A DNA stretch of 64,000 nt from Kineococcus sp. NBC_00420 (GCF_036021035.1 NZ_CP107930.1:868001-932000), one strand, 5' to 3'; positions 47,237 to 57,031 are shown, numbered from the stretch's first letter. Numbers and translations are program-made. Notes: a model not told the origin generated them from the letters alone.

Positions 47237-47254
47237 ACGCTCACACACGAAACA

Positions 47255-47280
47255 CCCCCGCAGCCGGCAGGCTGCGGGGG
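47255..47280 (+). terminator. Terminator between the DUF222 gene and the SRPBCC gene
   Basis: CCCCCGCAGCC (47255-47265) pairs with GGCTGCGGGGG (47270-47280) around a GGCA tetraloop. It lies 18 bp after the DUF222 stop and 13 bp from the convergent SRPBCC stop, so it can serve both strands. Confidence 0.85.
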
Positions 47281-47293
47281 CGGACGTTCTGGT

Positions 47294-47692
47294 TCAGCGC
47301 CCTTGGATGACGTCGCGCAGCAGTTCGAGGTCTGCCGACACCGCACCGAGGTCTCGCTCGAACTCGTCATCGCTCATGCCCGGCACCCGACGCACGGTGA
47401 AGACGACCTCACACCCGTCGCCGTCGGCCAGCACACGCACCGGCATGTAGACCGTGACCCCGGCCGGCGTCACGACGTGGTGGTCGAGCACACCGAACTC
47501 GTTGGTGGGGGCGAAGGTCACTCGTGCCCGGCCCTCTGCCTGTTCCACGTACCACTGACCGTCTTCCTCGACGACCGAGCTGCCCAACCCCGGTGCCCAG
47601 TTCGGGATGTTGGTGGGGTCCGCTATGAAGGCGTAGACCTGTTCGACCGGGCGGTCGACGTGCACGCTCAGGTGACGGGACTCGGTGGCCAT
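47294..47692 (-). CDS. SRPBCC-fold (polyketide cyclase/START-like) protein
   Basis: A 132-residue helix-grip protein: HLSVHVDRPVEQVYAFIADPTNIPNWAPG is the typical first strand, helix and ligand-pocket segment, and the long C-terminal helix DDEFERDLGAVSADLELLRDVI closes it. Ligand unknown. ATG 47692 has GGAG just upstream; a GTG one codon earlier is possible. It is the last gene of the minus-strand run after the decayed thioesterase-like gene. Confidence 0.78.
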   Translation of the reverse strand: MATESRHLSVHVDRPVEQVYAFIADPTNIPNWAPGLGSSVVEEDGQWYVEQAEGRARVTFAPTNEFGVLDHHVVTPAGVTVYMPVRVLADGDGCEVVFTVRRVPGMSDDEFERDLGAVSADLELLRDVIQGR

Positions 47693-47704
47693 CACTCCAT
47701 GCTG

Positions 47705-48294
47705 TCACTGGGCGAGCCCGAGCACGAGACCCAGTTCCGCCCACACCCGCTCCCCGAGTTCAGCGTCCGCGATGGCGGAACCCCCGCGCGCCATTGCCAT
47801 CCCGCCCGACGGGGCCGGCTCTCCGGGAAGCACCACTCGGTGGCCGGCGAACCTGTCCGAGGGCCAGACCTGGTCGTCGGCACCGGCGCTCAACAGTACC
47901 CGACCCCGGATCCGCTCCACCGGAATCGATGCCGCCGCAACGCGTTCCGGGAACGCGGCGAGGCTCCGTTCGTAGAGGGAACGGAACGCCGGGGGTTCGG
48001 CTCGACCGGGGACCGTCCGTGCCCTCGACGCTCTCCCACACCACCGACGTCGGGGACAGGGCGACCACCGTCCGGATCCGGGGATCACGAACGGCCAGCA
48101 GCAACGCGGCCTCGGCGCCCTTGGACGTGCCTAGGACGACCAAGTTGGTCGCTCAACCCGGCGAGGTGGTCGAGGGCGGGGGTGAATGTCTCGAGCGGCA
48201 CCTCGCAGATGCCCGGTGGCGGTCAGCAGCCGGACGCGCTCGTGCTCCACCCGACCGCTGAACCTGACAGCACGAGGACCGCCGCCGGGGTCAC
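47705..48294 (-). pseudogene. Decayed acyl-CoA thioesterase/BAAT-family alpha/beta hydrolase
   Basis: Pieces of one hydrolase are spread over several frames. From GTG 48294, which overlaps the upstream stop as GTGA, the frame reads VTPAAVLVLSGS then shifts; GRVEHERVRLL is in a second frame, GICEVPLETFTPALDHLAGL in a third, LVVLGTSKGAEAALLLAV (the nucleophile motif) in a fourth, and EPPAFRSLYERSL to the stop at 47705 in another. Acid and base motifs DDQVWPSD and GHRVVLPGEP survive, but about 20 residues normally between them seem deleted. At least four frame changes plus deletions make it non-functional. Confidence 0.8.
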
Positions 48295-48716
48295 ACGGGG
48301 TGGACGCGCAGGTCCATCGCTGCGTAGGGCGGGGTCTCGTCGTCGAGGGCGACGTTCTCCATCCGGACGAGCAACTCCTCCGCGTCCGAGGTGTCGACGA
48401 CGATGCGCCAGCGCCACTGGCCGGGGACGTAGTCGTAGCCCACGCTCCACACGCCGGCCTCGACGGAACCCGTGAGCACCTGCGCGGCGGGGGTCTGGTG
48501 CCAGGAGTCACCCCACAACGCGACGGCGGAGTCCTCGTGGGCGGGGCCGAGGACCAGCAGACCGTCCTGGGCGCCGTCGTCGGGGTGCAACCAGGTGTAG
48601 GCGAGGGAGACCAGGTTCCCGCCGGCGCCCTCCGTCACCTCCGCGGTGGCCACGGCGTCGTGGGCCGCGTCGGTGGGCATCAACCGGAAGGCGTTCGATC
48701 CCGTCCACGTCGTCAT
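48291..48716 (-). CDS. Conserved hypothetical protein
   Basis: A 141-residue protein without recognised domain. It begins MTTWTGSNAFRLMPTD and has many Trp, Tyr and Gly residues in beta-strand-like stretches (ALWGDSWHQTP, GVWSVGYDYVPGQWRWRI), suggesting a small beta-barrel or lipocalin-like fold, as in DUF1579-type proteins. No signal peptide. ATG 48716 follows TACGAT (48730-48725) by 8 nt. Its stop overlaps the decayed hydrolase start by 4 bp, so the two were once coupled. Confidence 0.7.
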   Translation of the reverse strand: MTTWTGSNAFRLMPTDAAHDAVATAEVTEGAGGNLVSLAYTWLHPDDGAQDGLLVLGPAHEDSAVALWGDSWHQTPAAQVLTGSVEAGVWSVGYDYVPGQWRWRIVVDTSDAEELLVRMENVALDDETPPYAAMDLRVHPV

Positions 48717-48733
48717 GGCGCAGGATCGTAGTG

Positions 48734-49174
48734 TCAGCGGCCCCGGTGCAGCTTGACCGCGTGCCGTGCGGCAGCCCGGCCGCGCTTGCGGTCACCGGCC
48801 GCGTCGTAGCCGATCGCCAGCCGGTACCAGGCGCCCGCGTCGTCGGGGCTGGCCTCGACCTCGTCCTTCGCGGCCTGCCACAGGACGGAACCGGCCTCGC
48901 GGTCGATGCGCCCGGCCGCGGTGCGGGTCAGGTCGTCCTCGGGCAGTTCCCCGCGCGAGGCGAGTTCGCGACCGAGGCGTTCCGTCGCGAGCCCGAACAT
49001 GAGCTCCCGCACGACGGCCCACAACCCGACGACCGGCAGCAGGAACAGCGCGATGCCGAGCAGGACGCCGGCCCACTCACCGGTCGCGGCCAGCTGGTAA
49101 CCCAGCCGGCCGAGGAACACGAAGTAGAACAGCAGGGCCGCGACGCTGACGGCGATGATGATCTTGACGCGCAC
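48734..49174 (-). CDS. Small membrane protein with TPR-like C-terminus
   Basis: A 146-residue protein with two N-terminal transmembrane helices (about 4-22 and 35-57) and a soluble C-terminal half with a TPR-like helix pair (DDAGAWYRLAIGYDAAGDRKRG) and a basic tail. Function unknown. GTG 49174 lies 2 nt after the dapB stop, so it is probably cotranscribed with dapB. Confidence 0.72.
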   Translation of the reverse strand: MRVKIIIAVSVAALLFYFVFLGRLGYQLAATGEWAGVLLGIALFLLPVVGLWAVVRELMFGLATERLGRELASRGELPEDDLTRTAAGRIDREAGSVLWQAAKDEVEASPDDAGAWYRLAIGYDAAGDRKRGRAAARHAVKLHRGR

Positions 49175-49176
49175 GA

Positions 49177-49917
49177 TCAGTCCAGGTCCAGGTAGTGCTC
49201 GAGGCCGACGGTGACCCCGGGACGGTCGGCGACCTGACGCACACCCACCAGCAGACCCGGCATGTACGCGGCGCGCTCGTAGGTGTCGTCGCGGATCGTC
49301 AGGGTCTCCCCCGGTCCACCCAGGATGACCTCCTGGTGGGCGGTCAGCCCGCGCATCCGGACGGCGTGCACGTGGATCCCGTCGACGACGGCGCCGCGGG
49401 CTCCGGGGATTTCCGTGGTCGTCGCGTCGGGCGAGGGGCCCAGGCCCGCCTCCGCCCGCGCGGCTGCGATGAGGCGGGCCGTGCGGATCGCGGACCCGCT
49501 CGGCGCGTCGACCTTCGCGGGGTGGTGGAGTTCGACGACCTCGACGGACTCGAAGAACTTCGCGGCCTTGGCCGCGAGCTGCATGACCAGCACCGCGCCG
49601 ATGCCGAAGTTCGTCGCGACGAGGACGTTGCGACCGGCGGCCGAGGCCCACGCCTCGACCTGGGCGATCCGCTCGGCAGTGAAGCCGGTGGTGCCCGTCA
49701 CGACGTGCATCCCGTGCGCCAGGGCCCACTCGACGTTGGCCATCACCTGGTCGGGGACGGTCAGGTCGACCACGACGTCGGCCCCGGCGGCCGCGTCGAG
49801 GGAGTCACCGCGGCCGAGGGCCGCGACGAGTTCCAGGTCGGCGGCGGCCTCGAGAGCCGCCACCGCCTGCGAACCCATGCGGCCCCCGGCCCCGAGGACC
49901 GCGACGCGGATCGTCAC
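49177..49917 (-). CDS. dapB: 4-hydroxy-tetrahydrodipicolinate reductase
   Basis: Second enzyme of the DAP branch after DapA. The 246-residue protein has the NAD(P)H loop GAGGRMG, the DLTVPD region and the catalytic signature ELHHPAKVDAPSG. GTG 49917 overlaps the M16 protease stop by 4 bp (GTGA). The pnp-M16-dapB order matches that of Mycobacterium in outline. Confidence 0.95.
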   Translation of the reverse strand: MTIRVAVLGAGGRMGSQAVAALEAAADLELVAALGRGDSLDAAAGADVVVDLTVPDQVMANVEWALAHGMHVVTGTTGFTAERIAQVEAWASAAGRNVLVATNFGIGAVLVMQLAAKAAKFFESVEVVELHHPAKVDAPSGSAIRTARLIAAARAEAGLGPSPDATTTEIPGARGAVVDGIHVHAVRMRGLTAHQEVILGGPGETLTIRDDTYERAAYMPGLLVGVRQVADRPGVTVGLEHYLDLD

Positions 49918-51299
49918 TGGACGACGCCGGTGAATCCGCTGTCGTCGCTGAACGGTCCGACGACGGTCACCGAACGCGGCCGGGAGAGCAGGTCCGCCGC
50001 CAGGACGCGGACGTCCTCGGCGGTGACGGACCGCACGTTGGCCAGCACACCGTCGACGTCGAGGAACTGCCCGTGGGTGAGTTCGGACTTGCCGAGCCGG
50101 TTCATCCGCGACCCGGAGTCCTCGAGCCCCAGCACGAGACCACCGGTCAGCTGACCGACGCCGCGCGCGAGCTCCTCGGACTCCATCGGGGTGGAGGCGA
50201 GCTTCGCCAGCTCCGCCAGCATCAGGTCGGCGACCTGGGCGGCCTTGGCCGGCGAGCAGCCCGCGTACAGCCCGACGTAGCCGGAGTCGGCGTAGTTGGC
50301 GTTGAACGAGTACACCGAGTACGCCAGGCCCCGCTTCTCGCGGACCTCCTGGAACAACCGGCTGCTCATCCCGCCCCCGAGGACGGCGTTGAGCACCGAC
50401 ATCGTGAACCGCCGGTCGTCCGTGGCGGTGATCCCGGTCATCCCGAGCAGCACGTGGGCCTGCTCGGTCTGGCGGTCCACCACGAGCGAGCGCCCCTTCT
50501 CCAGCCCGCCGCCGACCTCACCGCTGATGCGGCGCGGACGGGGAGCGGCCTGACCGAGGTCGCCCGCGGCACGGTCCAGCTCACGCTGGACGCAGGCGAC
50601 GACCTCGTCGTGGTCGAGACCACCGGCAGCGGTGAAGACCAGCGAGGACGGCTGGTAGTGCTCGCGGTAGTGCGCCCAGACGTCGTCGCGCCCGACGGCG
50701 CGGATCGTGTCGGGGGTGCCGCCGATGGGCCGGGCCAGCGGGTGCCGGCCCAGGACGAGCTCGGCGAACTTCTCGTGCGCGACGTCGCCCGGGTCGTCGT
50801 CGTTCATCGCCAGCTCCTCGAGGATGACCTCGCGTTCGCTGGTGAAGTCGTCGTCGTCCAAGACGGCCGAGGTGACCATGTCGGTGACGACGTCGATCGC
50901 CATCGGCAGGTCGGCGTCGAGGACGCGCGCGTAGTAGGTCGTGTGCTCCTTGCCGGTGGCGGCGTTCGCCTCACCCCCGACGGCGTCGAACGCGGAGGCG
51001 ATGTCCATCGCGTCCCGACGTTCGGTGCCCTTGAAGAGCAGGTGCTCGAGGAAGTGCGTCGAGCCGAAGTGACCCTTCGTCTCGTCGCGCGAGCCGACGC
51101 CCACCCAGCACCCGATGCTCGCGGAGCGCTGACCGGGCATGGCCTCGGTCAGGACGCGGGCACCGCAGGGCAGGACGGTCCGCTTGACGATCGACCCCTG
51201 CTCCACCTGGGCGGGGGTGGACAGGACGGTGGTAGCGGGAACCCCGCCGGCTGCCACGACGGGCAGCTCGACGGGGTTCCCGGGAAGGGTGGACGACAC
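49914..51299 (-). CDS. M16-family zinc metallopeptidase (pitrilysin-like)
   Basis: A 461-residue processing peptidase. The inverted zinc motif HFLEH is at His82, Glu85 and His86, with the downstream Glu in VILEELAMN (161-162). The C-terminal M16 domain carries the usual REKRGLAYSVYSF segment. It resembles mitochondrial-type processing peptidases encoded next to pnp in many bacteria; substrates are unknown. GTG 51299 lies 1 nt after the pnp stop. Confidence 0.92.
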   Translation of the reverse strand: MSSTLPGNPVELPVVAAGGVPATTVLSTPAQVEQGSIVKRTVLPCGARVLTEAMPGQRSASIGCWVGVGSRDETKGHFGSTHFLEHLLFKGTERRDAMDIASAFDAVGGEANAATGKEHTTYYARVLDADLPMAIDVVTDMVTSAVLDDDDFTSEREVILEELAMNDDDPGDVAHEKFAELVLGRHPLARPIGGTPDTIRAVGRDDVWAHYREHYQPSSLVFTAAGGLDHDEVVACVQRELDRAAGDLGQAAPRPRRISGEVGGGLEKGRSLVVDRQTEQAHVLLGMTGITATDDRRFTMSVLNAVLGGGMSSRLFQEVREKRGLAYSVYSFNANYADSGYVGLYAGCSPAKAAQVADLMLAELAKLASTPMESEELARGVGQLTGGLVLGLEDSGSRMNRLGKSELTHGQFLDVDGVLANVRSVTAEDVRVLAADLLSRPRSVTVVGPFSDDSGFTGVVQ

Positions 51300-51300
51300 G

Positions 51301-53541
51301 TCAGGCGTCGGCCGGCTCGCTGGCGGGAGCCTCGTCCGAGGCTTCCTCCGCGACGACGGGGACGAGGGACAGCTTGCCGCGCGGGTCGATCTCAGCGATC
51401 TCGACCTGCACCTTCTGGCCCACCGAGACGACGTCCTCGACGTTGTCGACGCGCTTGCCGCCGGAGAGCTTGCGCAGCTGCGAGATGTGCAGCAGGCCGT
51501 CCTTGCCCGGCATGAGCGAGACGAACGCACCGAAGGTGGTCGTCTTCACGACGGTGCCGAGGTAGCGCTCGCCGACCTCGGGCATCGTCGGGTTGGCGAT
51601 GGCGTTGACCGCTGCGCGGGCCGCCTCCGCCGAGGGACCGTCGACGGCCCCGATGAACACCGTGCCGTCGTCCTCGATGGAGATGTCGGCGCCGGTGTCC
51701 TCCTGGATCTGGTTGATCATCTTGCCCTTGGGCCCGATGACCTCGCCGATCTTGTCCACGGGGACCTTCACGGTGATGATCCGCGGCGCGGTCGGCGACA
51801 TCTCGTCCGGGGCGTCGATGGCCTCGGCCATGACGTCGAGGATGTAGAGACGCGCGTCGCGGGCCTGGGTCAGCGCCCCGGCGAGCACCGAGGCGGGGAT
51901 CCCGTCGAGCTTGGTGTCGAGCTGGATCGCGGTGACGAACTCCTTGGTCCCGGCGACCTTGAAGTCCATGTCACCGAAGGCGTCCTCGGCCCCGAGGATG
52001 TCGGTCAGCGCCGCGTAGCGGGTCTCACCGTCGACCGTGTCGGAGATGAGGCCCATCGCGATGCCGGCGACGGCCGCGCGCAGCGGGACACCCGCGTTGA
52101 GCAGGGACAGCGTCGAGGCGCAGACCGAACCCATCGAGGTGGAACCGTTGGAGCCCAGCGCCTCGGAGACCTGGCGGATCGCGTAGGGGAAGTCCTCGCG
52201 GGCCGGCAGCACCGGCACGAGCGCGCGCTCGGCGAGGGCGCCGTGCCCGATCTCGCGACGCTTCGGCGAACCCACGCGGCCGGTCTCACCGGTCGAGTAG
52301 GGCGGGAAGTTGTAGTTGTGCATGTAGCGCTTGCGCGTCACCGGCGACAACGTGTCGAGCTGCTGCTCCATGCGGAGCATGTTCAGCGTGGTGACCCCCA
52401 GGATCTGGGTCTCACCGCGCTCGAAGAGCGCCGAACCGTGCACGCGGGGCAGGACCTCGACCTCGGCGGACAGCGTCCGGATGTCGGCCAGACCACGGCC
52501 GTCGATGCGGACCCCGTCCTTGAGGACGCGCTGGCGGATGAGGGTCTTCTGCACCGAGCGGTACGCGGCGGAGACCTCCTTCTCGCGCCCGGCGAAGCCC
52601 GCGGCGAGCTCGCCCTTGACGCGGTCCTTGATCTCGTCGATCCGGGACTCGCGCTCCTGCTTGCCGGCGATCTGCAACGCGACGACCAGCTCGGTCGCGG
52701 CGGAGTCGAAGACGGCCTGGTAGACGTCGTCCTGGTAGTCCGGGAACGTCGGGAAGGCGGCGGTCGGCTTGGCGGCGGTGGCGGCCACCTCGGCCTGCGC
52801 GCGCACCAGCTCCGCGATGAACGGCTTGGCCGCCTCGAGGCCCTGGGCCACGATCTCCTCGGTCGGGGCGGTGGCGCCCTGTTCCTTGATGAGGTTCCAG
52901 GAACCCTCGGTCGCCTCGGCCTCGACCATCATGATCGCGACGTCCTGCGAACCGTCGGCCGCGGTGACGACACGGCCGGCGACGACCATGTCGAAGACGG
53001 CGCGCTCGAGCTCGGAGTAGCGCGGGAAGGCGACCCACTGGCCGTCGATGAGCGCGACGCGCACGCCACCGACCGGGCCGGAGAACGGCAGACCCGAGAG
53101 CTGGGTGGACAGCGACGCGGCGTTGATGGCCACGACGTCGTAGGCGTCGTCGGGGTGCAGCGCCATGATCGAGACGACGACCTGGACCTCGTTGCGCAGG
53201 CCCTTGACGAAGCTCGGGCGCAACGGACGGTCGATGAGACGGCAGGCCAGGATCGCCTCGGTGGAGGGGCGACCCTCACGACGGAAGAACGAACCGGGGA
53301 TCTTGCCGGCGGCGTAGCTGCGCTCTTCGACGTCGATCGTCAACGGGAAGAAGTCGAACTGGTCCTTCGGGGTCTTGCCGGCGGTGGTGGCGCTCAGCAG
53401 GAAGGACTCGCCGTCGAGGTAGACCGCGGCGGAACCGGCGGCCTGCTTGGCGAGGCGACCCGTTTCGAAGCGGACGGTGCGGGTGCCGAACGAACCGTTG
53501 TCGATGACGGCTTCGGCGGCAGTGATTTCGGGACCCTCCAA
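51301..53541 (-). CDS. pnp: Polyribonucleotide nucleotidyltransferase (PNPase)
   Basis: A phosphorolytic 3'-5' exoribonuclease and polymerase of 746 residues: two RNase PH-like domains, an alpha-helical domain between, then KH ([19 protein letters not shown]) and S1 ([20 protein letters not shown]) domains. The frame has no ATG or GTG at the homologous start; TTG 53541 has a near-ideal GGAGGAGG 5 nt upstream and gives the expected LEGPEIT start. It is preceded by a hairpin-rich 227-bp leader after rpsO. Confidence 0.95.
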   Translation of the reverse strand: MEGPEITAAEAVIDNGSFGTRTVRFETGRLAKQAAGSAAVYLDGESFLLSATTAGKTPKDQFDFFPLTIDVEERSYAAGKIPGSFFRREGRPSTEAILACRLIDRPLRPSFVKGLRNEVQVVVSIMALHPDDAYDVVAINAASLSTQLSGLPFSGPVGGVRVALIDGQWVAFPRYSELERAVFDMVVAGRVVTAADGSQDVAIMMVEAEATEGSWNLIKEQGATAPTEEIVAQGLEAAKPFIAELVRAQAEVAATAAKPTAAFPTFPDYQDDVYQAVFDSAATELVVALQIAGKQERESRIDEIKDRVKGELAAGFAGREKEVSAAYRSVQKTLIRQRVLKDGVRIDGRGLADIRTLSAEVEVLPRVHGSALFERGETQILGVTTLNMLRMEQQLDTLSPVTRKRYMHNYNFPPYSTGETGRVGSPKRREIGHGALAERALVPVLPAREDFPYAIRQVSEALGSNGSTSMGSVCASTLSLLNAGVPLRAAVAGIAMGLISDTVDGETRYAALTDILGAEDAFGDMDFKVAGTKEFVTAIQLDTKLDGIPASVLAGALTQARDARLYILDVMAEAIDAPDEMSPTAPRIITVKVPVDKIGEVIGPKGKMINQIQEDTGADISIEDDGTVFIGAVDGPSAEAARAAVNAIANPTMPEVGERYLGTVVKTTTFGAFVSLMPGKDGLLHISQLRKLSGGKRVDNVEDVVSVGQKVQVEIAEIDPRGKLSLVPVVAEEASDEAPASEPADA

Positions 53542-53590
53542 GGGTTCCTCCTCCAGGTTGCGGTGCGGATGTGCGACACCCGCGCGCCCC

Positions 53591-53626
53591 GGCCTTCGAT
53601 CGAGGCCCACGGAAGCCGGAGCTTCC
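53591..53626 (-). other. Structured leader of pnp (two short hairpins)
   Basis: GGCCT (53591-53595) pairs with AGGCC (53603-53607) around 7 nt, and GGAAGC (53611-53616) pairs with GCTTCC (53621-53626) around CGGA. They lie 50-85 nt upstream of the TTG start on the pnp strand. PNPase of E. coli controls its own leader via RNase III cleavage; whether this does is unknown. Confidence 0.45.
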
Positions 53627-53701
53627 GGAGGCCACTACCGAGGACCGGTGCGACGCTGCGCGGTGTCACGGTGAGTCTGCCGCGAGTGCGGCGGGAACGT
53701 G

Positions 53702-53740
53702 CGACAGGGGTGGCCCCGAGAGTCGGGACCACCCCTGTCG
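53702..53740 (-). terminator. Hairpin between rpsO and pnp
   Basis: An 18-bp stem (53702-53719 with 53723-53740) closed by a 3-nt loop. The single imperfect position is a G-U pair in the minus-strand RNA but a mismatch in plus-strand RNA, so it fits rpsO transcription. It lies 28 bp past the rpsO stop and may terminate or process the rpsO-pnp transcript. Confidence 0.8.
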
Positions 53741-53768
53741 TCAGGCCCCTGACCCTGTCAGTGCTGGG

Positions 53769-54038
53769 TCAGCGGCGGATGCCGAGACGCTCGATGATCG
53801 AGCGGTAACGGTTGATGTCCTTCTTGGCCATGTACTTCAGCAGGTTGCGGCGCTGGCCCACGAGGAGCAGCAGGCCACGACGGCTGTGGTGGTCGTGCTG
53901 GTGCATCTTGAGGTGTTCGGTCAGGTCACGGATGCGCTGCGTCAGCATCGCGACCTGGACCTCCGGCGAGCCGGTGTCACCCTCGGTGAGGGCGTACTCG
54001 GTCATGATCTTCTTCTTGACGTCTGCGTCGAGGGGCAC
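53769..54038 (-). CDS. rpsO: 30S ribosomal protein S15
   Basis: The normal 89 residues, with the family signatures [30 protein letters not shown] and the C-terminal [15 protein letters not shown] 54038 has CAGGAG 6 nt upstream; an upstream in-frame ATG would add eleven residues without homology. S15 often regulates its own mRNA; the 90-bp leader to ribF is GC-rich and could fold, but no specific motif was recognised. Confidence 0.97.
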   Translation of the reverse strand: MPLDADVKKKIMTEYALTEGDTGSPEVQVAMLTQRIRDLTEHLKMHQHDHHSRRGLLLLVGQRRNLLKYMAKKDINRYRSIIERLGIRR

Positions 54039-54128
54039 TCGTGTCTCCTGAACCTCGTTGCGCGGTGCCACGGGGCTTGTCCACCCGGGCTCTCTGGATC
54101 CGCGGCCGATCGAACGGCAACGCTCAGA

Positions 54129-55067
54129 CTACAGCAGGATCTCGCGGCACCTCGCGACGTCGCGCTCCATCTGCTGCACGAGGGGCTCGATGCCCTCGAA
54201 GCGCTGGGTGGGCCGCAGGTGGGCCACGAAGTCGAGGTCGACGCGCTCCCCGTAGAGGTCCAGGCCCTGCTGGTCGATGCAGAACGCCTCGAGCTGACGA
54301 CGCACCCCGTCGAAGGTCGGGTTGGTGCCGATCGAGACGGCCGCGGGCAGCCGGTCGCCGTCGCGGCGGGTCAACCAGCCCGCGTACACGCCGTCGGCCG
54401 GGACCAGCCCGTCGGCGTGCACGGTGTCCAGGTTGGCCGTCGGGTAGCCGAGCTCGCGGCCGCGGTGGTCACCGTGCACGACGGTGGAGCTGACCCGGTG
54501 CCGGTGGCCGAGGATCGCCGCCGCCCGCTCGACGTCACCGGCGGCCAGGGCCTCGCGCACGGCCGTGGAGGACCACCGGGAGGAGTCGCCCTGGCCGCCG
54601 AGGTCGGCGAGCACGACGACCTCGAACCCGAACCGGGCGCCGAGCTCCTGCATGGTGGCGAGGTCGCCGGCGTTGGCCTCGCCGAAGCGCACGTCGTGGC
54701 CGACGACGACGACGACGGCGTGCAGCGCGTCGACGAAGACCTCCTCCACGAAGCGCTGCGGGCTCCAGCGCGCGAGCTCGTGGGTGAAGGGCATCACCAG
54801 CACCGCGTCCAGGCCGGTCTCCTGCAGCAGGTCGAGGCGGCGGGTGAGGCCGGTGAGCAGCCCGGGGGCGCGCTCGGGGTGCAGGACCTGCAGCGGGTGC
54901 GGGTCGAAGGTCACCGCGGCGGAGACCAGGCCAAGGGCGCGGGCCAGGCCGACGACCTCGCCGAGCACGGCCGCGTGCCCGCGGTGCACGCCGTCGAAGT
55001 TGCCGATGGTGACCACCGACGGGCCGAACCCGGGTTCGACGTCTGACAGGTCATCCCACCGCTGCAC
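54129..55067 (-). CDS. ribF: Bifunctional riboflavin kinase/FMN adenylyltransferase
   Basis: Makes FMN and FAD. The 312-residue protein has an N-terminal nucleotidyltransferase domain with [10 protein letters not shown] and VTFDPHP, and a C-terminal flavokinase domain with GYPTANL and [14 protein letters not shown] 55067 starts the typical VQRWDDL; a CACAGT lies 6 nt upstream. ribF-rpsO-pnp order is conserved in actinobacteria. Divergent from pgi. Confidence 0.95.
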   Translation of the reverse strand: MQRWDDLSDVEPGFGPSVVTIGNFDGVHRGHAAVLGEVVGLARALGLVSAAVTFDPHPLQVLHPERAPGLLTGLTRRLDLLQETGLDAVLVMPFTHELARWSPQRFVEEVFVDALHAVVVVVGHDVRFGEANAGDLATMQELGARFGFEVVVLADLGGQGDSSRWSSTAVREALAAGDVERAAAILGHRHRVSSTVVHGDHRGRELGYPTANLDTVHADGLVPADGVYAGWLTRRDGDRLPAAVSIGTNPTFDGVRRQLEAFCIDQQGLDLYGERVDLDFVAHLRPTQRFEGIEPLVQQMERDVARCREILL

Positions 55068-55128
55068 GCGAACACTGTGCCAGCAGCCGGTCGCGCGCTC
55101 CGCACACGGGCTGACTAGCGTCACCCTC

Positions 55129-56814
55129 ATGAGCACTGGACCTGTGGACCCGACCACCACCGCGGCGTGGTCGTCGCTGACCGAGCACCGGTCGGGCAGC
55201 ACCCCCGACCTGCGGGGCTGGTTCGCCGCCGACCCCGAGCGCGCGCGGTCGCTGACCTTCGACGTCGCCGACCTGCACGTGGACCTCTCCAAGAACCTCG
55301 TCACCTCCGACACGCTCGCCCTGCTCCTGCAGCTGGCCGAGGAGACCGGGGTCCTCGCCCGCCGCGACGCGATGTTCGCCGGCGAGCACATCAACGTCAC
55401 CGAGGACCGCGCCGTCCTGCACACCGCGCTGCGCCGACCGGCCGGGGCCACGCCGGCCCTGAGCGTGGACGGGCAGGACGTCGACGCCGACGTGCAGGGT
55501 GAGCTCGAGAAGGTCTTCGCCTTCGCCGAGGCCGTCCGCTCGGGTGAGTGGAAGGGCGTCACCGGGAAGCCGATCGCGACCGTCGTGAACATCGGCATCG
55601 GCGGTTCCGACCTCGGCCCGGTGATGGCCTACGAGGCCCTCAAGCCGTTCGTGCAGGCCGGGCTGGAGTGCCGCTTCGTCTCCAACATCGACCCCACCGA
55701 CGTGGCCGAGACGACGAAGGACCTCGACCCCGAGACGACCCTGTTCATCGTCGCGTCCAAGACGTTCGGGACCCTCGAGACCCTCACGAACGCGCGGCTG
55801 TCGCGGAAGTGGTTGTGGGAGGGGCTGTCCGCAGCCGGAGTCCTCGCCGACGACGACACCGCCCGCGCGGACGCCGTCGCCAAGCACTTCGTCGCGGTGT
55901 CGACCGCGCTGGACAAGGTCGCCGCCTTCGGCATCGACCCGGCCAACGCGTTCGGGTTCTGGGACTGGGTGGGCGGTCGCTACTCCGTCGACTCCGCGAT
56001 CGGCACCTCGCTGGCCGTCGCCATCGGGCCGGACCACTTCCGCAGCTTCCTGTCCGGCTTCCACACCGTCGACGAGCACTTCCGCACCACCGCGCCCGAG
56101 CAGAACGTCCCGCTCCTCATGGGTCTGCTCAACGTCTGGTACGTGAACTTCCTGGACGCCCACACCCACGCGGTGCTGCCGTACTCGCAGTACCTGCACC
56201 GCTTCGCGGCGTACCTGCAGCAGCTCACGATGGAGTCCAACGGGAAGTCCGTCCGCTACGACGGCGAGGCCGTCACGACGCACACGGGCGAGGTGTTCTG
56301 GGGTGAACCCGGCACCAACGGCCAGCACGCGTTCTACCAGCTGATCCACCAGGGCACGCGGATCATCCCCGCTGACTTCGTCGCCTTCGCGACCCCGACG
56401 CACCCGCTGGTCGACGGCGACGCCGACGTGCACGCGCTGTTCATGGCGAACTTCTTCGCCCAGACCAAGGCGCTCGCGTTCGGCAAGACGGCGGAGGAGG
56501 TGCGGGCCGAGGGCACCGCCGAGGAGGTCGTCGCGGCCCGGGTGTTCTCCGGCAACCGGCCGACCACCTCGATCATGGCGCCCTCGCTGACCCCGGCGGT
56601 GCTCGGTCAGCTCATCGCGCTCTACGAGCACATCACCTTCGTCGAAGGGGCCGTCTGGGGCATCGACAGCTTCGACCAGTGGGGTGTGGAGCTCGGCAAG
56701 AAGCTGGCGCTGGAGATCGCGCCGGCGCTCACGGGTGACACCGACGCGCTGCTGGCGCAGGACGCCTCCACGGGTGACCTGATCCGGTACTACCTGTCCC
56801 ACCGCACGAACTGA
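55129..56814 (+). CDS. pgi: Glucose-6-phosphate isomerase
   Basis: Interconverts glucose 6-phosphate and fructose 6-phosphate. The 561-residue enzyme has the E. coli-type layout with [46 protein letters not shown] and the C-terminal signature [17 protein letters not shown] 55129 is 7 nt after TAGCGT (55116-55121), so it is likely leaderless. A strong terminator follows after 9 bp. It can use glucose 6-phosphate from the GH65-pgmB pathway. Confidence 0.97.
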   Translation: MSTGPVDPTTTAAWSSLTEHRSGSTPDLRGWFAADPERARSLTFDVADLHVDLSKNLVTSDTLALLLQLAEETGVLARRDAMFAGEHINVTEDRAVLHTALRRPAGATPALSVDGQDVDADVQGELEKVFAFAEAVRSGEWKGVTGKPIATVVNIGIGGSDLGPVMAYEALKPFVQAGLECRFVSNIDPTDVAETTKDLDPETTLFIVASKTFGTLETLTNARLSRKWLWEGLSAAGVLADDDTARADAVAKHFVAVSTALDKVAAFGIDPANAFGFWDWVGGRYSVDSAIGTSLAVAIGPDHFRSFLSGFHTVDEHFRTTAPEQNVPLLMGLLNVWYVNFLDAHTHAVLPYSQYLHRFAAYLQQLTMESNGKSVRYDGEAVTTHTGEVFWGEPGTNGQHAFYQLIHQGTRIIPADFVAFATPTHPLVDGDADVHALFMANFFAQTKALAFGKTAEEVRAEGTAEEVVAARVFSGNRPTTSIMAPSLTPAVLGQLIALYEHITFVEGAVWGIDSFDQWGVELGKKLALEIAPALTGDTDALLAQDASTGDLIRYYLSHRTN

Positions 56815-56823
56815 CGCCGCGGC

Positions 56824-56858
56824 CACCGCCGGGATGAGGGCAACCTCACCCGGCGGTG
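56824..56858 (+). terminator. pgi terminator with GNRA tetraloop
   Basis: CACCGCCGGG (56824-56833) pairs with CCCGGCGGTG (56849-56858); inside it TGAGG (56835-56839) pairs with CCTCA (56844-56848) around a GCAA loop, leaving one bulged A. TT follows. The -10 of the next gene begins 1 nt after the stem. Confidence 0.88.
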
Positions 56859-56871
56859 TTACGTTGCGCGC

Positions 56872-57018
56872 GTGAGCAAGAAGCGGGACCTGCCGAAGTC
56901 CAAGTGCTGCGAGTCCAAGGACAGGTGCCGCCGCTGCCCGATCCGCATGCTCAAGGAGGGCACCCTGCCCGCCGGCTACACCGTGAAGAAGCGCCGGCTC
57001 GTCAAGACCGGCGACTGA
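56872..57018 (+). CDS. 48-residue Cys-rich basic protein
   Basis: Begins with GTG 56872, which lies 6 nt after a TACGTT -10 (56860-56865), and ends with TGA at 57016. The translation starts MSKKRDLPKSKCC and contains CC, then CRRC seven residues later (four Cys in all), plus 16 or so Lys/Arg, ending RRLVKTGD. The Cys pattern could bind one zinc ion; similar tiny Cys-rich proteins occur in actinobacteria but I cannot name a family or function. Its terminator hairpin includes its own stop codon in the loop. Confidence 0.75.
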   Translation: MSKKRDLPKSKCCESKDRCRRCPIRMLKEGTLPAGYTVKKRRLVKTGD

Positions 57019-57031
57019 GCGGTCGCCGGTC
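57006..57031 (+). terminator. Terminator hairpin containing the stop codon of the Cys-rich gene
   Basis: GACCGGCGAC (57006-57015) pairs perfectly with GTCGCCGGTC (57022-57031); the 6-nt loop TGAGCG starts with the TGA stop. The stem's left arm encodes the last codons of the protein. Confidence 0.7.
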
